NCBI RefSeq assembly: GCF_003144195.1
Contig: NW_020290038.1
Location: 1-64,000 of the forward strand
Reading direction: 5' to 3'
Source: Ceraceosorus guamensis
Taxonomy: Eukaryota; Basidiomycota; Exobasidiomycetes; Ceraceosorales; Ceraceosoraceae
DNA: 64,000 bases
Shown here: piece after piece, positions 22,140 to 30,813 of the stretch
How positions within the stretch are numbered: position 1 is the first letter of the stretch
How the letters are laid out: each line of letters starts with the position of its first letter
Program-made: the position numbers and the translations under genes
The notes under the pieces: model-generated
What the model was told of the DNA's origin: nothing
Seen by the model: only the letters and a program-made list of their open reading frames with translations
The model's database searches: none

Positions 22140-22485
22140 ATGCCGCCTGTGAAGCTGACGCCCAATCAGCAAAGGATCAGGGTGAGCCGCACACGCACGC
22201 ACGTAGCGATGTTCCCGTTTCCTTTCAGATACTGCGGTTTGGTTGGAATGCAGGCATAACCTAAACCTCGCTGATCCTTTATACGCTTTACTCTCGCTAC
22301 TACGCTGGCAGGTCATGGTGGTCAGCTTTCCCTTTCTCGTCGCAACCTCTTGGGTTCTCTTCAAAAGGCTGTACTTGGGCGAAGAGCAAAGAAAGCTGCC
22401 GAGGGATGGTAGAGATGGACATTTGATCGATTTCAGCACCTCTGCTTTGAAACCGGGAGAAGATGGGAAGCGCAAGAGCGCCTGA
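22140..22485 (+). CDS. Small single-pass membrane protein, 71 aa
   Basis: Two exons, 22140-22181 and 22312-22485, both phase 0, make a 71-residue protein. It starts MPPVKLTPNQQRIR, crosses a membrane once (VMVVSFPFLVATSWVLFKRL, directly after the splice), and ends with a hydrophilic tail starting YLGEEQRKLPRDG. The donor is GTGAGC and the acceptor GGCAG; the intron is 130 nt. The pattern of a short basic N-terminus, one helix and a charged tail is common in small mitochondrial inner-membrane assembly or respiratory subunits, but I cannot name the family. The start has a good context (CACAAGATGC). It faces DPH2 tail to tail. Without splicing neither half would look like a gene; the clean join of a basic tail to a helix is the main support. 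Confidence 0.72.
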
Positions 22486-22698
22486 ATGCTTGCTTCTCAG
22501 CTGGGTCACGACTTGTCGCAAGATGAGGGAAGCATGCGTTGACGTCAAAGATGGTCGTGAAGAGGCGCTCTGCTCTCTCGAGACCGCAATCACACCACCT
22601 TCACGAGCAGGCAACATCGAGCACAAAGAACGGCGCAAGTCTGCCAAACGGTCCACACTTAGGGGAACTACATGCTATGAGAATAATGTACTTCTATG

Positions 22699-24807
22699 CT
22701 ACAATGGTTCAAGATCAAATTCTTCGTCGTCCGAGGTATCAATCTCGCGTTCCACATTGCCAGTGGAGAGCTCAGAGGTCGGCTTGCTCGAGCACTCGAT
22801 CGCTGTGTGCACAGGTGACGCAGGCTCGGCAGTCTTGGAGCTAGCTACTATCCTCGATCCAGCTCCTACACCTTCCCTTCCTTCAGCCAAGCCAGAAGTA
22901 TCAGCATAGCCGCTAGCCGTGCCCGCACGACCCACAGCAAGCACGCTGGGAGTTTCTCCAGCCGGTCTGCCTTGTAGTCCCCGCCAGGTTCGATTAGCCA
23001 AGTGTCTACCCGCGGAACTGTCCAGTACCCGCGTCAATGTCCCATCAGCATTTCGCACCACCACTTCTCCGGCAGCAGGCTTGGCTTCTTTGGAGAGTGC
23101 TTGCGATGTTGCGCTAGAGCCGAAATGCTCTCGCGCGGGCTTCTGCGCTCGAGAGACGTAGCCGCCCGTGATGAGGGAGTAGTGGGGTTCCTCATCTGAG
23201 TCTGGCCCATCCCTTTCACTCGCCTTCTCCGAGGACTCCGCGGTTCGCGAATCGAGCTTGGAATCCCGCAAAAGCGTGGACAATTCAAGTTCGTACTTGC
23301 CGCTCCAGCTATGAGTCCCATCAGCCTCCTCCTTGAGCGCGTGCAGCAGCTCAAAGGGACTGACGATGGGCTTGTAGAAGTCTCGACTGCTATGCGTCCT
23401 GCCCGTCTTGTCCATGGCATTCGGCAGCGCGTCCACCGCATCCACCAAGCTGTTTTCCGGACACGCAAGCAGCACAAAGACGTCGATCTCTGAGAAATTG
23501 GCCAGCTTGGCGGGTGTCAGCTTGCCTACGCTGATAGTGTAGACGCGTCTGCCCGTCTCTTGTAATCGTTTGCGGAGATGAGATAAGAGTGGCAGGTATG
23601 CTGCCACGCCAAGGGTCCCAACCAGGAGCGCTACGACCTTTGCATCTCTTGTCCGCTGCACCGCCACATATCGCTTCATCAATAGCTTGTTTGTAGAGCC
23701 CGTCTCCTGGCGCGCATCCTTGCCAGACGGCCTTCTAGGATCGTAAGATACGACTGCGACGCTGGGACCGAGCCTGAGTAGCACATTGGTCAGTGCGAGA
23801 GACTCGCCTCCAAGATAGCAAACTACACTGTCCTCGAGCGAGACTCCGTCTGGAAGACTGAAGCGCCTGCCAGACCCCAGACCGCTATCGATGCCAGTCA
23901 TGTGCTGAACATCTCTCATTGAGCTCTCGTCCGAAGATTGAGTGATGGAGCGCTGACTCGAGATTTGCGAAGCTTGACATGTCGCGCTGGTTCCGCAGCG
24001 AGCAGTATTGCAGCACGCACCACCACCACCATTCTCGTCTTTGCAAGCCATTCCCGATGAAGCGGACAGCAAGGAATCGGGGTGTCGTGTGACTGCAGAA
24101 GCAGACTCTGCGATGTTGCCTTCGGTCTCGAGGTGCGTGAGGACGGTGGAAAGATTGATCCCTTGAGCAGAAAACTGCGCTCCGATCTGCTCGTTGACCT
24201 CCGCAGCAGCGTGAGCGTAGCTCACGTCGTACAGCAACAAGACCGCCTGCTTGCAGCGTGATTGATCGGAGGTGCCTACGAGAGGTTGCACTTCCGCCAC
24301 CAGCGCAGAAGCAGCGAGTTGCGCATCTATCGGCAGTTTGGGAAAGACGTAGATGACTGGTAGACGCCTCGTAGGACTGAGACATGCGTGTCCATAGTGG
24401 ACGACCAAGTCGGCATCGACGTGCTGAGCGGTCACTTCGTCGGCGCAGCAATTGCCGTAGCTCGTATCAGCAGCCACGTACAGCCTGCCCTGCCAATCCA
24501 GCTGCTTCTGAGATGCGAGGGCAGAGATCCGTCGCTGCAAAGCCCAAAAGATGGGCACAGAATCCTGCAAAGCTTCGTCGGGGAACTGCAACACAATGCT
24601 GCGCGGTAGTGGCTCGACGGCGAGCACACGTTCGGCTGTGCGTGAGATATCGTAGAGCTGTTCCAGTGGCACATTGCTCTGAGAGCTCGAAGTTGCTGCC
24701 AAGGCTGATTGGGAAAGGGTAGGGACGTGCTCCATGATGGCAGCATCTGATGCCGATAGCATCGGTGGACGTGGGTCGCTCATCTTGGCCAGCGATGGAA
24801 CCATCAT
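22699..24807 (-). CDS. DPH2: Diphthamide biosynthesis protein Dph2
   Basis: Subunit of the Dph1-Dph2 iron-sulfur enzyme that starts diphthamide formation on elongation factor 2 by transferring the 3-amino-3-carboxypropyl group of S-adenosylmethionine to histidine. One exon; the first in-frame ATG at 24807 gives 702 residues, longer than yeast Dph2 (534). Nearby ATGs at 24804, 24783 and 24735 are possible alternative starts. Landmarks: LQFPDEALQD, then ADTSYGNCCADEV with the first cluster cysteine near residue 120, VDADLVVHYGHACLSPT, DEVLKR-like hydrophobic strands in the central domain, and VLLACPENSLVD near residue 448 with the conserved second-domain cysteine. A low-complexity insertion (about residues 230-310) contains its own Cys-rich patch (ACCNTARCGTSATC). 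The tail after residue 540 is disordered and ends acidic (DTSDDEEFDLEPL). Shares a 530-bp divergent promoter with BUB3. Confidence 0.93.
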   Translation of the reverse strand: MMVPSLAKMSDPRPPMLSASDAAIMEHVPTLSQSALAATSSSQSNVPLEQLYDISRTAERVLAVEPLPRSIVLQFPDEALQDSVPIFWALQRRISALASQKQLDWQGRLYVAADTSYGNCCADEVTAQHVDADLVVHYGHACLSPTRRLPVIYVFPKLPIDAQLAASALVAEVQPLVGTSDQSRCKQAVLLLYDVSYAHAAAEVNEQIGAQFSAQGINLSTVLTHLETEGNIAESASAVTRHPDSLLSASSGMACKDENGGGGACCNTARCGTSATCQASQISSQRSITQSSDESSMRDVQHMTGIDSGLGSGRRFSLPDGVSLEDSVVCYLGGESLALTNVLLRLGPSVAVVSYDPRRPSGKDARQETGSTNKLLMKRYVAVQRTRDAKVVALLVGTLGVAAYLPLLSHLRKRLQETGRRVYTISVGKLTPAKLANFSEIDVFVLLACPENSLVDAVDALPNAMDKTGRTHSSRDFYKPIVSPFELLHALKEEADGTHSWSGKYELELSTLLRDSKLDSRTAESSEKASERDGPDSDEEPHYSLITGGYVSRAQKPAREHFGSSATSQALSKEAKPAAGEVVVRNADGTLTRVLDSSAGRHLANRTWRGLQGRPAGETPSVLAVGRAGTASGYADTSGLAEGREGVGAGSRIVASSKTAEPASPVHTAIECSSKPTSELSTGNVEREIDTSDDEEFDLEPL

Positions 24808-25337
24808 CGCCCGATGATGGAGGAGTGATGGGACGTGTAGCAGAGAAGACCTCGATGGAGTCAAGGTGAGCCTGGCGGCGTGTCGATCGAATGGAGCGCA
24901 ATTAGAAGCCTGCAGTCGCGTGGCAGAGTCATGAACTCATGATTTTTTGTTGGTGATTGCCATACTCGTTCGTGACTCAAGACTCAAGACGCGGCCAAAG
25001 CCAAAATTCACATTCACGTGATTCACGATAATTAATCAAGAATAGTCCTGGTGGCGGATCTGCGTTCTCTCGGCCGGCAGCCGCGACGGGTAACCTTCTC
25101 GCGATTGACTCGGTGATTACAGTTAATCAAATCAGACTGCGACACGCGTTCGTTGACGACTCACTTAGACGTGATCATCATCCAGCAGCGTTGTCACGGA
25201 ACAGCATCTCACCTCTCGCTGCTCTGATCAAGACAATTCCAGCCGCGAGCTCAGGCTTAAGGATCTGCTGAACACATCGATTGGCACGGCGAGCAAGTAT
25301 AAGGAATCCAAGACACCGCGTCAGGCATCGATCAAGC
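24808..25337. other. Divergent promoter region, DPH2 / BUB3
   Basis: Contains a dense run of the recurrent words CGTGACTCAAGACTCAAGAC (about 24970) and TTCACGTGATTCACGATAATTA (about 25016). No gene or TATA element seen. Confidence 0.6.
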
Positions 25338-26971
25338 ATGGCCTCGTCGTACGTGCTGCCCGTAGAGGTCACACCCAGCCAGCCCATTTCTGCGCTAGCC
25401 TTCCAATCGCTCAAAGATGCCGGCGCGGACGGCAATCAGCTTCTGGTATCAAGCTGGGACAAGGTGTGTGTATGCGATACATCTCTGCAGCTTCTGGATC
25501 GCAACGCTGACGCCTTGCGGCGATCTCGCAGACAGTGCGCCTTCTGAAGCTAGCACCCGCTTCTGCCGGTTTCTCCAGTGAGGCGGGCGCTCAAGCTGCT
25601 GTGGTGCACGCTTATCAGCACGAAGCTGCCGTACTAGATGTATGCTGGATCAGTGAGAAGCTTGCTGCCAGCGCTGCGCTAGACAGAAGAGTTAGGCTGT
25701 GAGTCTCTTGCACGCCGCCTGTGGTCGTGATGAACACTGCTCAGATTTCCTTGCCGCATGGCTCTCAGACTGGACACTCACACCGGGCAGAGCAACATCA
25801 TCGGCAAGCATACAAATGCCGTCAACACCATCAGATACTGCCCAGATACGAGTGAGTGAGAGCGGGATAGCATGATGTCGAACATTGCTGACACGCGCTG
25901 CGCTGCCGCGGTCCCGCTGCATCTCAGAGCTCTTGATAACCACGTCATGGGATCAGACGCTGCAATTGTGGTCTGTGGAAGAGGGACCAAGCAGCGCTCC
26001 TCGATCACTGCATATTATTGAGCTTCCTGCAAAGCCTCTAGCGGTGGACATCTCCACAGCGCCTGCATCAGAAGCGTCTACATCATCAGATTTCGTGCCG
26101 CGACTAGTCGTTGCCATGACCACTCGCAGGGTGCATGTGTACGAGACCAGGAAGCTCAGAGCAGCTTGCGATAGGCATGCCACAAAGGAAGACGAAGCTT
26201 GGAAGCCTGCACAAGTCCGAGACAGCAGTCTGAAGTTCATGACTCGAGATCTGAAATGCATGCCGGATGGCACAGGTGAGCTCGGGCTTCAAGTCAACTG
26301 CATGGCATGCACTCGTCAAGCTGACACAATGACCGGCCCTCTTCTTGGTCAGGCTTCGCGGCGTCGTCGATCGAGGGTCGTATCGCAGTAGAGTTCTTCG
26401 AGGATGACGGATCGAAGAAGTATGCGTTCAAGTGCCATCGACAGGTGGTAGACGGCGTCGACACAGTCTACCCTGTCAATGCGATGTGCTTTCACCCAAC
26501 GTGAGTGTCTTGCTCCGTGATCTGCGCGACAGCTGCACTTCGTTTGTACGTGTGTCCACATGATGGCTAATCTGCGGCACATTCCTCGATCTACCAGACA
26601 CGGCACTTTTGCCTCCTTGGGAGGCGACGCCTTTGCAGCTGTTTGGGACGCAGCTGCACGAAAGCGGCGCATGCTATACCAACGCTTTCCATCTCCACTC
26701 AGTGCGGGCGCCGTCTCAGGAGATGGCCTTCTCTTCGCAGTCGCGAGCGGGACAGAGAACATCGAAGATGCGCAGCATGGCGGAGAGGTAGGAGGAATCG
26801 GCAAGGGGGGCGAAGGAAATGTCCGGATACATATACATTCAGCTGTGGAGGACTTCAAGGTGAGACAGTTGCATTTCGATCCCTGTTGATCCAGCCACTC
26901 TGACGCCATCTGATGCCCATTGGCAACCCTGAACAACCCGTCCAAAGCCGAAAGTCAAGGTGGCGGCATGA
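25338..26971 (+). CDS. BUB3: Spindle checkpoint WD40 protein Bub3
   Basis: Seven-bladed beta-propeller that binds phosphorylated MELT repeats of the kinetochore protein Spc105/KNL1 and recruits Bub1/Mad3. Seven exons, 25338-25463, 25532-25698, 25769-25851, 25928-26275, 26353-26500, 26598-26859 and 26948-26971, close phase exactly and give 385 residues (yeast 341). Evidence: blade motifs LLVSSWDK and [29 protein letters not shown], the highly conserved block [12 protein letters not shown] followed by [10 protein letters not shown] and [11 protein letters not shown], then [12 protein letters not shown]. These match Bub3 rather than Rae1/Gle2 (the YAFKCHR-YPVNA block). An insertion rich in Ser/Ala extends blade 3-4 (residues about 165-185). 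The last exon is only 24 nt and uses an AAAG acceptor, so the C-terminal seven residues are less sure. Confidence 0.94.
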
Positions 26972-27296
26972 GAGGTACTAGTGATTGTCAGGCCTTTCAT
27001 GGACGGCAATTAGTGCCATTAGACCAGCTCAATTGCAAAGGTCAATCAGAATATCATGGTGAAACGCATCAGCACCACTATCGTGAAAATCTCTCGACGG
27101 CTAAGTTCAGTTCAGGCAGTTGGCATTGAAACCGCGAGATGGCTGAACATGCATCATGTATTTGGTATGCAACGGACACGATGCAACAAGCCAAACACGC
27201 GCTAGTACGAGTGTCGGTGAATGCAAGGAAGTTTTACTTGAAAGAGTCGTGGTCAGCGTCAGCGACACTGGACTACAGGACGGTAAAAGTCTCTCT
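26972..27296. other. Convergent 3' spacer
   Basis: Lies between the 3' ends of BUB3 (+) and the globin-like gene (-). Nothing beyond probable 3' UTR sequence seen. Confidence 0.6.
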
Positions 27297-28394
27297 TTAG
27301 AGGGTGATGGCGACGGCGCCCGCGACGAGGAGGGCAACACCACCAATGGCGTTCATGGCAGAGATGCCAGTGGCAGAGTCACGGCCACCAGATCCAGAGC
27401 CGGAGCCGGAGCCAGAGCCAGAGCCGGAGCCGGAGCCAGTTCCGGAGGCAGAAGCGCGGGCGGGCATAGCGTTGTTGGTACCGTTGGGGAAGGACATGTC
27501 GGTGACAGCGCCGCAGTTGGAGTTGGGAGCCAGAGGGCAGTCAGCGGCAACGCAAATGGACTGAGAGTAGGCCTCGGGAGCGCTGGCGGGCAGCTTCATG
27601 GCGGGAGCGCAACGAACGTTGAACGCCTGAGAAAGGGTGTTGGCAACGCTGGTGACGTCCTCCTGGGTGACACCGAAAGAGGTGGCAGCAGCACCGACCT
27701 GCTCAATGAAGTAGGTGACCTGAGCAGTGTTGAGGTTCATGTAACGGTGAACGGCGGACTGAGAGACGGATCCCTGGTAGGCGGGGAAACCCTCGGCAGA
27801 GCATCCGAGGAGGGCACCAAAGTACTGGTACAAGTGAGTCAAGAGCTTGTACTGGTTGGAGTCGCGGGCGTCGTCGTTGGCAGGCTTGTTCTGCTTCAGG
27901 GGCTCAGCTCCTCCACCGTCGAGGAAGTTCAGCGCGACGGGCATGTTGCCGCGGTTGGTGGAGACAATGGAACCGTTGAAGTAACCCAAGAGGTTGACCT
28001 CTTCGCCGGTGCTGGTGCGGCCGGGGTTCAGGATACCGGTGACGGCGTTCATGGCGCCGGCGGAGTAGTTGCCGATGCTACAAAGGACCAAGGGTGTATA
28101 ATGTGAGTAAGGGGTACGCGAAGAGCCATCGGCAGACGTTGCCATGAATCCCTTGCAAGGCACGATGCCCTTGCGTCCGGATGCAGATAGGGAACAAGAA
28201 ATGCGAAGCGGTCTTTGAGATCAGTCTACTTACACGGCAGTGTTCACCAGAGCAGTCAGGAGGTTGAGCTGAGTGGTGCCGTTGCTGGCGCCGAAGAGGG
28301 CCTCAGCGTACTTGGAGCAAGGAGTGGTGGCATTCTGGGCGAATGTGCTGCCAATGACGGCAGCAGCACCAACAGCAATGGCGGAGAACTTCAT
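27297..28394 (-). CDS. Secreted, probably GPI-anchored truncated-haemoglobin-like protein
   Basis: Exons 28394-28234 and 28077-27297 give 313 residues. A clear signal peptide (MKFSAIAVGAAAVIGSTFAQ) precedes NATTPCSKYAEALFG. The core (residues about 35-215) reads like a group 1 truncated globin: an A/B-helix part with NLLTALVNTAV, then GYFNGSIV, LLTHLYQYFGALLG, AYQGSVSQSAVHRYMNLN, whose His would be the proximal haem ligand, and IEQVGAAATSFGVTQEDV, parallel to the globin ending HF..V...L...L...GV..E. Cysteines flank the core (C26, GCSAEG, VRCAP, CVAADCP, NCGA). A Gly-Ser repeat and a hydrophobic C-terminus (AIGGVALLVAGAVAITL) suggest a GPI anchor at the cell surface. The globin call is my inference from pattern, not a search. 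Strong C-ending codon bias, a TATAAAG 103 bp upstream and a CT-rich leader suggest high expression. Confidence 0.85.
27391..27438 (-). repeat. Hexanucleotide repeat coding Gly-Ser linker
   Basis: Eight tandem copies of a six-base unit (GAGCCG/GAGCCA on the + strand, one variant GATCCA), read on the minus strand as alternating Gly-Ser. It forms the stalk between the folded domain and the membrane-anchor signal of the globin-like protein and is expected to vary in length between strains. Confidence 0.9.
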
Positions 28395-28496
28395 GATGAT
28401 GAAATGTAGAATGTGGAAGAAGCGGTGGGTGGATAGAAGAGGGTGGGGTGGTGGTGAGGGGGGGCAGGAAACTGTACGGGGGCGTAAGAAACCTTA

Positions 28497-28503
28497 CTTT
28501 ATA
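28497..28503 (-). promoter_or_regulatory. TATA element of the globin-like gene
   Basis: TATAAAG on the minus strand, 103 bases before the start codon at 28394. A long pyrimidine-rich leader with CCACCCTCTTC-type sequence lies between. Clear TATA boxes are rare in this window, which fits a strongly or inducibly expressed gene. Confidence 0.55.
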
Positions 28504-29366
28504 GCTCACTGCCTGTCGTCAGTCTTGAGCGTCCTAGCATAGGCACCGTCAGCTCATAAGGGCATCGGAAGAAGGCACTTCGACACTTTCGAAGCACTGG
28601 GCACGCTGAGTCTTCTGAGCCTTGTGGACAGTCAAAGAGCAGTAGGCAAGCTAAAGCAGAGCAAAAGAGATCGATGCGGCACTCCGCTTGCAAATGCCCG
28701 CTGACGGGATGCCACGGTTTCAAGCTCTGCTTCAGATCTCATTGCTTCCGCATGGCGAGTGACTCCAGCCGTTGGAGCGGTCCAGCTTCCTGATGAGCTT
28801 CGTCAACCAAACAAATGGATGCAAGAGATGGTCGAGCCAAGATCGTGCCGGCAGATGAGTCTTTCGGCACCACGGCGTTTGGTGCGCAGGGGTGGAGCGG
28901 AGCGCTACTGAGCAGGTAGTTGCGTACAGACTCGCAAGGAGCCTAGCATCGTGAAGGTCATCTGGAGTGTTGCTGACACTTGCGGTTTCAGGGCACACTG
29001 CAACTGTCCAGTGGGCACGGTGCATCGAAGGAATGAGAGCCTTTACTTGGCAGTCAACGTGCCCGCTAACGGCTTGAGTAAGGGCGCGGCGGTCTTCGGT
29101 TCATTGCGCGCAGACTGCGCGGGAGGTGTGGGGGAGCCTTGTGTGCGATGTGGGATCTGGCCTGATTGTTGACGTCGTCTGATGAGCAAAAGGAGGCCTG
29201 TGACTGGCCAGCTGCACGATTGCGCGCGCGCATCTACGATCGAGCAACCTCGGCTGATCGGAGTCATCCCGCTCGCGCGGCAGCATTTCATTCGATCCAA
29301 CCCCCTCCTAGCCTGCCGAGATGATGTCTGTCCTCGCGATCCATCCCGCGCTGACCATGTGCGACT

Positions 29367-29505
29367 TAGGCTAAATAGACAGGACATTTTGGCCTAGGAC
29401 TCCTGATCCGTGACACACAATTAAGAGAGTGCTGTGTGTCTTAGCCCCCCCTATACGGATCAGCTTCAATTTGGCGGCCGCTATCCGCAACCGAGACGGT
29501 TGCGG
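29367..29505. repeat. Cluster of three inverted repeats
   Basis: First, TAGGC (29367-29371) pairs with GCCTA (29392-29396). Second, CTGATCCGT and GACACACA (29403-29419, contiguous) pair with TGTGTGTC (29433-29440) and ACGGATCAG (29455-29463), that is, 17 pairs interrupted only by a 14-nt one-sided bulge. Third, CCGCAACCG (29485-29493) and CGGTTGCGG (29497-29505) form a perfect 9-bp stem with an AGA loop. Function unknown. Confidence 0.8.
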
Positions 29506-30813
29506 CGGCGCGCATTCCTTAGCTTATTATTGCATGTGAGCCCAGGCTCTTGACCCGATTCCTGCTGTGCCGCTGTGACTCTTGACTTCATGACCGCAAC
29601 TCCATGAGAGCTATGCACGATGGCGATCCTTGGCTTGCGGGAGCGTCCACTCCGCCAGCAGGTGGTTGGTGCGCACGAAGCTTTGCGCGTCGTCTCTCGC
29701 AGCGCCGCTCCCCACTGCGCAGGATTTGTAATTGAATGAGTCAGGTTGGCACCCCACTTGTGAACACCTTTCGCTGAAGCAGCGCTGCCGTGCCGACGGC
29801 TATCGACTTGACGACGACGGCGATGACGGTCATTGTGAGCTCGTCAGATTAGTCTGGTATGCCGCACGCGCCTTCGACTTGGCAAGTGCGAGGAGCTTAG
29901 CCGCGAACGAGCTTTGCAATCAGTCTTCATTTTGCTAGACATCACTCCGGAGTGGTCACAATTGCAGGAGAGGCACAGCTTGCACGTCGATCGAGCGAGA
30001 CTCTTGAGGCGCAGCCAAGCATGCTGTTATGCGAGGCGGCAGCTGGTGCAGTAAGCACAGCAGATACCACTATCGCGGTTGCGCTCTCGGACCTGAGGCC
30101 GATCGATGGTCCTTTGCCTCATTGGTCAGCGATCGAGCGCTCGAGTGCTGAACAGAAGGAGAAGAAGAGCGCAGAAGAACGAACGAGCGAACGAGTGAAG
30201 CAGCGTGCAATTGTCAGACCATTTGATGCCCCTCTTTGCCGCGCTCGCTAAGCCTCGCTCCTGACTGGTCGGTGCGGGGCCAATGAAGGCGGGGCTTTGA
30301 CGCATGTGAGGTGCGTCGCGTATGTCCGCCTTGTTGTCTGCACGTGCATGCCTGCCCACTGCAACAGGTTAAAGCATCAGACCTCCCTTCCTCCTCCTCC
30401 TCGCACGTCGGCGCACGGGCAGCGCGCCCCAATTGCTACTTGATTGTGCTGCTTGCCTGCATGAGGGGTTGTGGAGGCCAACATCAATAGCGGCTTTCGA
30501 ATTGGTCAGCTGGCGGACGCATAATGGCCTGATTTCGAACACTTTCGAGCTCCAAGCCGAGCCGCTGACAAACGCAGCCTGCGAACATCGGGCAGCTTCG
30601 ACGAGCAATCTGAATGGTCGACCATCGTCCGCATTCGACCATCCAGGAGAGCTCGGTACATGCAACCATTCAATGTATAGGAATGTTCTCGGACGAGCGC
30701 TCCTTAAGGCGAGGCAAAACCCGATCTTACGCAGGTAAGAGCACCACCGCACCACACCTGCACAGCACTAATAATTTCGATCATATATTGGATGCCACGC
30801 TCGTTTCCGCTAA

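Larger units (their letters stand above)
28395..30813. other. 2.4-kb intergenic region with inverted repeats
   Basis: No supportable gene. From the left: the CT-rich leader and promoter of the globin-like gene (to about 28510), unremarkable DNA, a cluster of three inverted repeats (29367-29505, listed separately), and further unassigned DNA down to the HIS4 3' end. Open frames near 29950 and 30430 give no recognisable product. Confidence 0.55.

Noticed and set aside
24808-24864. Extension of DPH2 to an upstream TTG
   Set aside because: Fungal nuclear genes start at ATG; the first in-frame ATG is at 24807 and the extra residues are not family-like.
27156-27296. Search for transposon or virus-derived coding sequence in intergenic DNA of the whole window
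   Set aside because: No reverse transcriptase, integrase, transposase or capsid-like motif was seen in any frame; inverted repeats found are too short to define a terminal repeat.
27156-28106. 316-codon open frame on the plus strand
   Set aside because: Antisense to the globin-like gene; the strong C-ending codon bias of that gene removes stops from the opposite strand. The Gly/Val/Arg-rich product looks artificial.
30369-30755. 128-codon open frame on the minus strand downstream of HIS4
   Set aside because: No recognisable domain, and overlapped by equally long frames on the other strand.
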